This document shows, one piece after another, positions 32,307 through 39,725 of a stretch of DNA of 42,845 nt. A model generated the notes under the pieces. The model did not search any database. It worked only from the letters and a program-made list of their open reading frames with translations, and was not told where the DNA came from. The stretch lies in NCBI GenBank assembly GCA_030550095.1, contig JAUQQA010000020.1:1-42845 (forward strand), read 5' to 3'. Source of the DNA: Chloroflexota bacterium. Its GTDB lineage: Bacteria > Chloroflexota > Anaerolineae > J036 > Brachytrichaceae. The stretch's first letter is position 1, and every line of letters starts with the position of its first letter. Position numbers and translations under genes: made by a program.

Positions 32307-33602
32307 TCACTGCTTCAAACCAAAGCCATATACTTGCTTGAACTGGCCGTTCTCCACCGTAAACACCTGCACGCCTCCAGCGCCACACTCCCCGATCGGA
32401 CTACACGTGAGCGTGCCCGTGATGCCAGCAAGGTCTTTTGTCTCGCGGATTGCCTTAATGAGCGCCTCGCGGTCAATGATGAGATTGCCAGCGCTATCTA
32501 CCCGAGCCACCCGCTTGATCGCATCCACGATCAGAAGCACCGAGTCATACGACTGCGCATGAAACGGACCGAGTTTTTCAGGTTCGATGCCGAACTTGGC
32601 GATGTACTTCTCACGGAAGGCTGCAAGCTTATCCGCTTGTGTATCGCCCGCAACGTAAGACATGAACGCGCCTTCTGCCGCGACACCAGCAGTGTCGAGA
32701 TATTGCTGCGTGTAGGCGCCATCGGTGCCCAAGAACTTCGTGTTTTGCAAGCCAGCGACCTCCTTCATCTGTTGCGTGATCAGCGCCGCCTCAGTGGAAT
32801 AGCCGCCGAAGAAGAGCAGCTCAGGCGCGTTCGTGGCGATGCGTGTGAGAATGGCGCGGAAGTCCGTGTCACCTACTTGGGCACCCTCGAAGGCAACCAC
32901 CTCACCTCCTAGCTTGATGAACGCATCGCGGAAGATCTCCGCAACGCCTTTGCCGTAGTCCGAGCTATCATGCATTACAGCAACCTTGCGGAGTCCGAGC
33001 TGCTTGTAAACGAACTCGGCATCCACCTCGCCTTGCAGCGCGTCACTGAGCGCAACGCGATTACAGACATCACAATCCTCGCTGGTGATGGCAGGGTTCG
33101 TAGCGCTTGGTGAGACAAACGGGATGCGCGCGCGCTGGAGGATGGGCTTCAGCCCAAACGTTTCACCAGAGCACGTGCCGCCCGTCACAGCGACGATGGT
33201 GGGATCGGCAGCAAACTTGTTCGCCACCACCGTGCCTTGGTCGCCCGAGCAAGCGCCGTCTTCAGCAACAAGCTCGAAGAGGAAGCCGTTCACCCCCCCA
33301 GCAGCATTTGCATCGTCAATTGCGATCTCAGCTCCTTGGCGGATGTCTTTGCCTGGGTCTGGGATGGGGCCTGTCAACGCAAACGACCCGCCGATGCGGA
33401 TCTTGCCGCCAGGAGGCACTACCACGACGCCAGGCGCAGGCGCTGCAGTGGGCGCTTCAGGCGGTTGGGTCGGCTGTGCTGCAGCGGGCGGTTGCGTGGG
33501 CTCGGCGGCCGGCTGCGTAGGCGTCGCACACGCTGCGATCAGCGTGATCGTGCTGCCGAGGGCAACAAAACGCAGGAAGCGGCGAACAGTTTGGTCTCGC
33601 AT
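32307..33602 (-). CDS. livJ: Substrate-binding lipoprotein of the Liv-type ABC transporter
   Basis: The 431-residue protein has a lipoprotein signal with lipobox LIAAC (Cys25). A Pro/Thr/Ala-rich spacer to about residue 66 (typical of Chloroflexota surface lipoproteins) follows, then a periplasmic-binding-protein type I fold (IRIGGSFALTGPIPDPGKDIRQGAEIAIDDANAAGG and the VAVTGGTCSGETFGLKPIL loop). It should capture a branched-chain amino acid or related small solute outside the membrane and deliver it to LivHM. The start is ATG 33602 with GAGGAG ten bases upstream and a TTGTGC/TACACT promoter at 33680-33652; the longer open frame overlaps the promoter. Confidence 0.9.
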   Translation of the reverse strand: MRDQTVRRFLRFVALGSTITLIAACATPTQPAAEPTQPPAAAQPTQPPEAPTAAPAPGVVVVPPGGKIRIGGSFALTGPIPDPGKDIRQGAEIAIDDANAAGGVNGFLFELVAEDGACSGDQGTVVANKFAADPTIVAVTGGTCSGETFGLKPILQRARIPFVSPSATNPAITSEDCDVCNRVALSDALQGEVDAEFVYKQLGLRKVAVMHDSSDYGKGVAEIFRDAFIKLGGEVVAFEGAQVGDTDFRAILTRIATNAPELLFFGGYSTEAALITQQMKEVAGLQNTKFLGTDGAYTQQYLDTAGVAAEGAFMSYVAGDTQADKLAAFREKYIAKFGIEPEKLGPFHAQSYDSVLLIVDAIKRVARVDSAGNLIIDREALIKAIRETKDLAGITGTLTCSPIGECGAGGVQVFTVENGQFKQVYGFGLKQ

Positions 33603-33651
33603 GGCAACGAATCTCCTCTCTCGATGAGTTGGACACAACGCTGTTCGTGCT

Positions 33652-33680
33652 AGTGTAACCGCAAGAACCTGGATGCACAA
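33652..33680 (-). promoter_or_regulatory. Promoter of the livJHM operon
   Basis: On the minus strand TTGTGC (33680-33675) and TACACT (33657-33652) are separated by 17 bp, one of the few places in the window where both -35 and -10 can be placed. A 5' leader of about 43 nt carries the GAGGAG ribosome-binding site. Confidence 0.55.
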
Positions 33681-33748
33681 ACCAGCCATACGACAGGTCG
33701 GCTCATAGCGCGATCGATACAACTGGGCGCAGCAACGCACCAAGCCCT

Positions 33749-33754
33749 TATAAT
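33749..33754 (+). promoter_or_regulatory. -10 element TATAAT of purH
   Basis: A perfect TATAAT ends nine bases before the purH ATG, leaving no space for a purine riboswitch or a Shine-Dalgarno sequence. Confidence 0.6.
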
Positions 33755-33763
33755 CCCTGCGCC

Positions 33764-35302
33764 ATGAAGGCGCTGTTGTCTGTCTCGGATAAGCGCAACT
33801 TGGCGGATTTCGCCCGCAAGTTGCTGAAATTCAACGTGGAACTGATCGCCAGCGGCGGCACAGCGCGCGTGTTGAAGGCAGAGGGTTTGCCCGTCACCAC
33901 GGTGGAAGAATACACCGGCTCACCAGAAATCCTCGACGGGCGGGTGAAAACGCTACACCCGAAGATCCACGCCGGCATCTTGGCGCGCGATACCGAGCAA
34001 GACCGCGCTGACCTCGCGCGCATCGGTGCCGAGATGATTGACTTGGTGGTGGTGAACCTCTACCCCTTCCGCAAGACCATCTCACAGCCCTACGTCACGC
34101 TACAAGACGCAATCGAATCCATCGACATCGGCGGTGTGGCACTGCTCCGCGCTGCGGCGAAGAATTTTCAGCGCGTGGCGGTCGTCTGCGACCCCAACGA
34201 CTATGATTTGGTGATCCGCGACCTGGAGCGCTACGGGTACATCTCGCTGGAGACGCGCGAGGTTTTCGCGCTTAAGGCGTTCGCACACACGGCTGAGTAC
34301 GACGCCAGCATCCGCGATTACCTGCTCAACCTCCGCCCCGCCGACGCCCCTGTGATCACGTTGATCATGCACAAGGTGCAAGACCTGCGCTATGGCGAGA
34401 ACCCCCACCAGCAAGCTGCCCTCTATAGCCTCAACGGGGCGCCGCGCGGTCCACTTGGCGGCAAGCTGCTCCAGGGCAAGGAGCTTTCTTACAACAACCT
34501 GCTCGACCTCGACGCAGCTTGGCAAGCTGTTTGGCGCTTTGATCGTCCAGCAGCGGTGATCGTGAAGCACCTCAGCCCGTGCGGCATCGCCGTTGCGGAG
34601 ACGCTCGCGCGCGCCTTTCAAGCGGCCCTCGCCAGCGACCCAGTTTCGGCCTTCGGCAGCATCATGGCGTTCAACCGCATCCTCGATGGCGACACAGTGC
34701 GGGCGATGGGCGATTTGTTCATCGAAGCTATCGTGGCACCAGGCTACACCGACGAAGCGCGCGCGCTGCTTGCTGCGCGCAAGAATTGCCGCGTGGTCGA
34801 GGCGCCGCAGCCCTCACCCGCAGTGAGCGTAGGCTGGGAGTACCGCACGATCACGGGCGGCATCTTGCGCCAGTCAGTGGATCAGGGCGACCCAGCCGAT
34901 GCCGTCTGGCGCGTGGTGACCGAAACGCACCCCACCGAGGCACAAATGCGCGCTTTGCGCTTTGCGTGGCAAGCCTGCCAACCAGTGCGCAGCAATGCCA
35001 TCGTCATCGCGCGCCTTGAAGACGACGGCACGCTCGCCACAGTTGGCATCGGCGGCGGGCAGCCCAATCGGGTAGATAGCGTGCGCTTAGCGTGTGAGCG
35101 CGCTGGCGAACGCGCCAAAGGTGCTGTGCTCGCTAGCGACGCCTTCTTCCCCTTCGCCGATGGCGTTGAGGTTGCGGCGCGCGCTGGTGTTGCTGCCATT
35201 GTTCAGCCCGGCGGCTCGATGCGTGATGCGGAAGTCATCGAGGCAGCAAACCGCGCCGGCATCGCGATGGTCTTCACTGGCGTGCGCCATTTTAGGCATT
35301 GA
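33764..35302 (+). CDS. purH: Bifunctional AICAR transformylase / IMP cyclohydrolase
   Basis: This 512-residue enzyme carries out the last two steps of IMP synthesis: formylation of AICAR, then ring closure. The N-terminal MGS-like domain holds the cyclohydrolase site (MKALLSVSDKRNLADFARKL, then ASGGTARVLKAEG). The C-terminal AICARFT domain has the Lys268-His269 pair in VIVKHLSPCGIA and ends in AGVAAIVQPGGSMRD. Length and all key motifs are intact. It heads an operon with the next three genes. Confidence 0.97.
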   Translation: MKALLSVSDKRNLADFARKLLKFNVELIASGGTARVLKAEGLPVTTVEEYTGSPEILDGRVKTLHPKIHAGILARDTEQDRADLARIGAEMIDLVVVNLYPFRKTISQPYVTLQDAIESIDIGGVALLRAAAKNFQRVAVVCDPNDYDLVIRDLERYGYISLETREVFALKAFAHTAEYDASIRDYLLNLRPADAPVITLIMHKVQDLRYGENPHQQAALYSLNGAPRGPLGGKLLQGKELSYNNLLDLDAAWQAVWRFDRPAAVIVKHLSPCGIAVAETLARAFQAALASDPVSAFGSIMAFNRILDGDTVRAMGDLFIEAIVAPGYTDEARALLAARKNCRVVEAPQPSPAVSVGWEYRTITGGILRQSVDQGDPADAVWRVVTETHPTEAQMRALRFAWQACQPVRSNAIVIARLEDDGTLATVGIGGGQPNRVDSVRLACERAGERAKGAVLASDAFFPFADGVEVAARAGVAAIVQPGGSMRDAEVIEAANRAGIAMVFTGVRHFRH

Positions 35303-35304
35303 CG

Positions 35305-35748
35305 ATGAACCGCTTGCACACCCGTTACCTCATCATCGCTGCTGCGAGCGTTGCGCTTTCCGCGGCGCTGATGCAGTGGCTGTTGATCTCGCTGCCAGCA
35401 CAAGGCGGGGCTATGCTCGCTGGTGCTGCGTTCATCGCTGGTTATCTTGCCGCGTTGGTCGCAACAGGCACCGTCGCCATCCTCGGCGCGCGCAAAGCGG
35501 CAGAAGGCTTCACCGACCCGCGCATCGGTCGCGTGGCAGGGCTGGCGATGGGCGTTTGGGTCGGTGTAGGTGCCATCGCGGGGCTGGTGATCTCGGCGCT
35601 GCTGCTCATGCTGCAAGTGCCCGCCGCTGCGCCGCGTGCAGGGTTGGTCGTGGTGTTTGGGCTGGTGTGTTTCCTCGTGGCGGTGGTTGCTGGCGCGATC
35701 ACGGGACGCGAGACGGCACAACCACCCGAGGCTGAAGAAGAGGCTTGA
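35305..35748 (+). CDS. Small four-helix membrane protein, unknown function
   Basis: No family is recognised. The 147-residue protein has about four hydrophobic segments (near 9-27, 35-55, 78-102 and 110-132) separated by short loops, with an acidic C-terminal tail. It begins three bases after the purH stop at ATG 35305 (a TTG at 35299 that overlaps the purH stop is an alternative). Its last bases overlap the YraN start as TTGA, so it belongs to the purH operon. Confidence 0.6.
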   Translation: MNRLHTRYLIIAAASVALSAALMQWLLISLPAQGGAMLAGAAFIAGYLAALVATGTVAILGARKAAEGFTDPRIGRVAGLAMGVWVGVGAIAGLVISALLLMLQVPAAAPRAGLVVVFGLVCFLVAVVAGAITGRETAQPPEAEEEA

Positions 35749-36134
35749 GCGCGCGCCCGAGGCGACGCACACCCCAGCAAAAGCTCGGCGCTGCCATCGA
35801 GGCGCTTGTCGCGCAACACCTGCAAGCGCGAGGCTACGCTTTGCTCGCCCGCAATTGGCGTTGTCCACACGGCGAACTCGACCTTGTGGCGCAGCGCGAC
35901 GACACGATCACCTTCATCGAGGTGCGCGCGCGCCGCTCCGAAGCTTTCGGCGCGCCCGAAGAAAGCCTCACGCCGCGCAAGCGCGCCGCGCTGATCGCCG
36001 CAGCGCAAGCGTTTCTGGAAGCCCACGCACTCAGCGAGCGCGCGTGGCAGATCGATCTCGTCGCGGTGACGCTCGATGCGCGCGGTCGCATTGTGCGCAT
36101 GGAACACATCCCATGTGCAGTCGAGGCTTCATGA
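35745..36134 (+). CDS. YraN/UPF0102-family putative endonuclease
   Basis: The 129-residue protein has the YraN core: GELDLVAQRDDTITFIEVRAR, in which Glu44, Asp46 and Glu59 form a PD-(D/E)XK-like active site with Arg61 in place of the usual Lys. YraN proteins are thought to act on nucleic acids; the role is unknown. The TTG start overlaps the previous stop as TTGA. Its own stop overlaps the methyltransferase start as ATGA. Confidence 0.87.
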   Translation: MSARPRRRTPQQKLGAAIEALVAQHLQARGYALLARNWRCPHGELDLVAQRDDTITFIEVRARRSEAFGAPEESLTPRKRAALIAAAQAFLEAHALSERAWQIDLVAVTLDARGRIVRMEHIPCAVEAS

Positions 36135-36805
36135 ATCCCCAACGCGCGCGCCAGCCAGAGCTGCTCGACCTCGGCGCTTATGCCTCGCTCGATGTGCTGC
36201 GCGGCAACTTGCACGACATGACGCGCTACGCGCGCTGGCTCGGCATCCCTCGCCTTGTCCTCGCGCAGCTCCCGACGACGCTGCGCAGCGTGCTCGATAT
36301 CGGCTGCGGGCTGGGCGATCTCCTCGTGCATTCCGCAAGGCACCTATCGAACACAGGGACGCTCGCGGTGGGGCTCGACCGCAATGCCGACGTGTTACGC
36401 CTTGCGCGCCACGCAACGAAACAGCCGATCCACTGGCTGCAAGCCGACGCCTTGCGCCTGCCCTTTGCTGAGGGAGCGTTCGACGCGGCATTGTGCGTGC
36501 ACGTGCTGCACCACTTCGACCCACCGAACGCGGCGCGCGTGCTGGCAGAGTGTGCGCGCGTTGCGCGCCAACGCTGTGTGGTGGTGGATTTGCAGCGCAG
36601 CGCGTTTGGGGTGCTTGGGGCGTGGCTGCTCACGCGCATCACCAGCCGCAACCCGCTTACGCGCATTGATGGCGTGCGCTCTGCGCGCAACGCCTACACC
36701 GCCTTCGAAGCGCACGCGCTTGCACGCGCGGCTGGCTGGTCGCACTTCTCGCTGCGCGCCACACCTGTGCTGTGGGTGTTGGTGCACGTGCGCTCAGGGA
36801 CATAG
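36131..36805 (+). CDS. Class I SAM methyltransferase, UbiE-like
   Basis: The 224-residue protein has SAM motif I VLDIGCGLGDLL (about 54-65), VGLDRNADVLRLARH, and the later LQADALRLPFAEGAFDAALCVHVLHHF motif of methyltransferase type 11. The substrate is unknown; a quinone, lipid or pigment is possible, given the MGDG-synthase-like and bchP genes just downstream on the opposite strand. The ATG overlaps the yraN stop by 4 nt. Its last 12 bases overlap the convergent MGDG-synthase-like gene. Confidence 0.83.
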   Translation: MNPQRARQPELLDLGAYASLDVLRGNLHDMTRYARWLGIPRLVLAQLPTTLRSVLDIGCGLGDLLVHSARHLSNTGTLAVGLDRNADVLRLARHATKQPIHWLQADALRLPFAEGAFDAALCVHVLHHFDPPNAARVLAECARVARQRCVVVDLQRSAFGVLGAWLLTRITSRNPLTRIDGVRSARNAYTAFEAHALARAAGWSHFSLRATPVLWVLVHVRSGT

Positions 36806-37912
36806 CCGTAGGAGAGCGCGCGCGATCTCAAGCGCTGCCTGGGGGCGCGCGAGCTGGCGCGAGCACTGACGTGCCAGCGCCAGTGAAGCAGGGTGATTCA
36901 GCCACCAGCGCAACTGCGCAACAACATCCTCAGGCGTCGGACACCATGCCGCAGCGCCGTGGAGCACGGCGTAGTCGCGCGGTCCCTCTTCTTGACCGGG
37001 CAACGCGTCAAAGAGGATGATCGGCAGCCCGGCGATAAACCCCTCAGCTAATGTCGTCGAGCCTGCTTTGGTGATCAGCACATCGGCGGCGCCCATCCAT
37101 TCGGGCACGTCGTCCACGAAGCCGAGCACATGTGCTGAAGTATTTGCGAGCAAGCGGCTGAGTCCCTGGCGCAGCATCTGGTTGCGCCCACAGATCACCA
37201 CCTGGTGCACAGGCAAGCGCGCACGCGCGATGCTGAGCGCGATCTCGCCTAAAAGCCCCATGCCTTCACCCCCACCAAGCAAGAGCACCACGAGCCGATC
37301 CTCAGGCAAGCCTCGCTGCGCGCGCGACTGCTGTCCTGCCTGAATGCGCGCCTCAATGTCGGGCATGACGGGCTGCCCTGTGGTCAGCACGCGGCTCGCG
37401 CACACACCGCGCCCGATCAACTCTTGGCGCGCCTCTTCGGTCGGCGTAGTGATGAGCGCGGCATGAGGGGTGACGTGAAAGCTGTGCAAGCGGCTTAGAT
37501 CGGTGACCACATGCGCGTAAAACGAGAACGGCGCGTATGTGCGCATTGCCAGCGGCACAAACGGGTTGAACTGTGGCTGGCATGAAACGTACACATCCGC
37601 GGGGTGCTCCTCGAACAACCGCCGCAGGCGCGCGCCGTCGAGGCTCAGCAACACCTGACCCACAAGCTGTGCGCGCCACACACCGTCCGAGACAACGTAG
37701 CTGAGATGATGCAACCAACGCGCGCGCTGAATGGCGAGCCGATAGGTGCGCTCGCTGTGGTTGAAAGGGAGCGGCAAGTATTGGATTGCATTGACCACCT
37801 CAGCGCGATGTTGGCGATGTGGATCTAGCAAAGCGATCGCTTGTTGGATGCTATCTGCCGCAGTGCGGTGTCCGCCACCTGTGTCGGAGTAAAGCAGCGC
37901 GAAGGTGGTCAT
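36794..37912 (-). CDS. MGDG-synthase-like glycosyltransferase (GT28)
   Basis: The 372-residue protein begins FALLYSDTGGGHRTAADSI, the N-terminal donor of MGDG synthase/MurG-like GT28 enzymes, with the glycine-rich GGGHR at 12-16. The C-terminal half has LLLGGGEGMG, ICGRNQ, LGFVDDVPEWMGAADVLITKAGSTTLAEG and LPGQEEGP, which form the UDP-sugar site. It would add a sugar, probably galactose or glucose, to diacylglycerol at the membrane. Related enzymes in phototrophic bacteria make galactolipids. The ATG at 37912 lies eight bases after TAGAAT. Confidence 0.85.
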   Translation of the reverse strand: MTTFALLYSDTGGGHRTAADSIQQAIALLDPHRQHRAEVVNAIQYLPLPFNHSERTYRLAIQRARWLHHLSYVVSDGVWRAQLVGQVLLSLDGARLRRLFEEHPADVYVSCQPQFNPFVPLAMRTYAPFSFYAHVVTDLSRLHSFHVTPHAALITTPTEEARQELIGRGVCASRVLTTGQPVMPDIEARIQAGQQSRAQRGLPEDRLVVLLLGGGEGMGLLGEIALSIARARLPVHQVVICGRNQMLRQGLSRLLANTSAHVLGFVDDVPEWMGAADVLITKAGSTTLAEGFIAGLPIILFDALPGQEEGPRDYAVLHGAAAWCPTPEDVVAQLRWWLNHPASLALARQCSRQLARPQAALEIARALLRLCP

Positions 37913-37920
37913 CGCCGCGC

Positions 37921-37926
37921 ATTCTA
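37921..37926 (-). promoter_or_regulatory. -10 element TAGAAT of the MGDG-synthase-like gene
   Basis: The hexamer ends eight bases before ATG 37912 and lacks a Shine-Dalgarno partner, so the gene is probably transcribed separately from bchP, which ends 38 bp upstream. Confidence 0.45.
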
Positions 37927-37963
37927 TGCGCGCGGCTTGAGGCAAAGCAAGCGCAGCGACCGC

Positions 37964-39193
37964 CTAGGGCGAAACTGGCTTCGAGACAGGCTTATATTGC
38001 CGCAAGCGCCACCATTCGCGCAGCGCCGTGGTGAGCCAGTGTGCGGTGATGCGCAGTTGCACATGCCATGGCGCCGGCACGATTTGCTTGCTGAAGTAGC
38101 TGTCAAACGTGAGGCGCTGCACGTCGTGATCGTCGCACATGTGGGCGAAGATCTCGCGCTGCAAGTCGCTGTTGTAGGAGATGCGCTGCAAGAAGGCGAG
38201 GAAGAGGTAAGTGGGTCGGTAGGCGCGCCACCAGGGGCGATCGTAATCGCGGCGCAGACGGGCTGCCGTAGGCGCGTCGAGGTTTTTGGCGATGGCGCGC
38301 GCTGCCATTTCACCGCTGCGCATCGCCCAGTAGATGCCCTCGCCTGAGGTCTGCTGCACCAAGCCGGCCGCATCACCGACCAGCGCCACGCGGTCGTAGG
38401 AGAGATACTTGCGCGGGTGCATGGGCAAGTGGTGCGCCTCGAACTTCACGCTCTCGCCGCCCGCTAGCTGATCGCGCAACTTGTGCTTGAGGTTCGCCAG
38501 TAGCTGCCGCGCGGCTTGCGTGCGACCTGCGCCTGCGCCGATCCCCGCCGCCACGTGGTCATACTTGGGAAACACCCAAGCGTAGAGATCAGGCGAAACA
38601 TCGTCACCGAGGTAAATCGCCGCGCGCTCGTGCCAGTAATCCATGAGCCGATCGGGCAGGCGAATGCGCTCCTGGTACGCCACCGCCATCGGCAAGCGCG
38701 GCAGCCCCAACGAGCGCGCCACTGTGGAGTATGCGCCATCAGCGCCGATCACGGCGTCCACTTCGAGCACGTGCGTCTTCTGTCGGCGATCCTCGTACAC
38801 TGCGCGCACCCCCCTCGGCGTCACCTCGAGGCGCTCAAGCTTGCCCTCGATGAGTTCTGCACCCTTGTTCACGGCGCGCTCGCGGATGTAGCGGTCGAAC
38901 TTCTCGCGGCGCACCATGGCGATGAAGTCTGTCTCGGGGTTTGGCGCGCTGCTCGCCACAGGAAACTCGGTGTAGTAATGCGGCGAGCACACAACAGCGA
39001 TCGTCACTTTGCGGTCAATCAAGTCGTGGGGCAAATTCCAATCGCTGAAGGCGCGCGGGGGCACAGCGCCGCCGCAGGGCTTCACGTAGTTGAGATCGCG
39101 CTCCAGCAAGATCGTGTCCACCCCTAAGTCGCGCAGCGTATTTGCTGCGATACTGCCGCCAACCGAGGCACCTACAACAAGCACTTTCGCCAT
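37964..39193 (-). CDS. bchP: Geranylgeranyl reductase, BchP/ChlP type
   Basis: The 409-residue flavoprotein saturates the geranylgeranyl tail of (bacterio)chlorophyll or its diphosphate. The FAD motif is VLVVGASVGGSIAANTL at residues 4-20. ChlP/BchP-specific blocks follow: KPCGGAVPPRAF, NLPHDLIDRKVT, DFIAMVRREKFDRYIRERA, VAYQERIRLPD, GDDVSPDLYAWVFPKYDHVAAGIG, VALVGDAAGLVQQTSGEGIYWAMRSG and DDHDVQRLTFDSYF. These extended matches set it apart from archaeal lipid GGRs. The start has GGAGG ten bases upstream. No other pigment gene is in the window, so phototrophy remains an inference. Confidence 0.88.
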   Translation of the reverse strand: MAKVLVVGASVGGSIAANTLRDLGVDTILLERDLNYVKPCGGAVPPRAFSDWNLPHDLIDRKVTIAVVCSPHYYTEFPVASSAPNPETDFIAMVRREKFDRYIRERAVNKGAELIEGKLERLEVTPRGVRAVYEDRRQKTHVLEVDAVIGADGAYSTVARSLGLPRLPMAVAYQERIRLPDRLMDYWHERAAIYLGDDVSPDLYAWVFPKYDHVAAGIGAGAGRTQAARQLLANLKHKLRDQLAGGESVKFEAHHLPMHPRKYLSYDRVALVGDAAGLVQQTSGEGIYWAMRSGEMAARAIAKNLDAPTAARLRRDYDRPWWRAYRPTYLFLAFLQRISYNSDLQREIFAHMCDDHDVQRLTFDSYFSKQIVPAPWHVQLRITAHWLTTALREWWRLRQYKPVSKPVSP

Positions 39194-39306
39194 CGCTCAA
39201 AAACCTCCGAGTTTCGCTCACCAAAACACGCGGGTGTGAGCGCCATTGTGTGCGATTTTCGCTGAGAACGCAAGTTGAGCCTGGCTGCTCGCAAAGGCGC
39301 GCGAGG

Positions 39307-39528
39307 CTATGTGCGTTGCTGTTCCTCGTCGTCTGGCTCCCAACTGATGATCCAAACGCACAACCCTGCCAAGCCGATGGTCGCAAGGATGAGAAAGAGC
39401 CACTGGTTCCAGAGCAGCCCCACGTTGCGCGCTGCGATCACCAGGATGATCACCATCCCAGTCGCCAGCGCGATCCACGCTGTGAGCCGCGGGTGGCGCT
39501 CAGCAAAAGACTTCAAGCGCGCAAGCAT
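39307..39528 (-). CDS. Small two-helix membrane protein
   Basis: The 73-residue protein has a basic N-terminus and two transmembrane segments (about 15-35 and 43-62), ending in WEPDDEEQQRT. No family is recognised. A TACAAT at 39544-39539 ends ten bases before the ATG, supporting a real gene. It lies 113 bp upstream of bchP on the same strand. Confidence 0.65.
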   Translation of the reverse strand: MLARLKSFAERHPRLTAWIALATGMVIILVIAARNVGLLWNQWLFLILATIGLAGLCVWIISWEPDDEEQQRT

Positions 39529-39538
39529 GATTGTTTCG

Positions 39539-39544
39539 ATTGTA
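39539..39544 (-). promoter_or_regulatory. -10 element TACAAT of the small membrane protein gene
   Basis: The hexamer ends ten bases before ATG 39528, the leaderless-type distance. Confidence 0.45.
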
Positions 39545-39600
39545 CGCCCTCAGGATGAGAGGGGAGGCGTGCGCAAGCGTTGCCCAGCAGCCGACGCTTT

Positions 39601-39657
39601 CTCAGCTTGCTCTCAGCTTTCGCCCACACTTGCTCCACAGCTCCGCCGCATGATAAC
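39601..39657 (+). promoter_or_regulatory. Direct repeats and promoter of the secreted repeat protein
   Basis: CTCAGCTT occurs twice, at 39601-39608 and 39612-39619, with an 11-bp period, one helical turn. A -35-like TTGCTC (39630-39635) and -10-like GATAAC (39652-39657) follow at 16-bp spacing. Tandem repeats one turn apart, upstream of a -35, are typical of OmpR-family activator sites. Such a regulator is encoded 1.1 kb downstream. Confidence 0.45.
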
Positions 39658-39725
39658 GAGCGCGCAGCGAGCACGCTGCGCACCACACACGAAAGCAGCA
39701 GAACAGAACAAAAGGAGGAACAAGG

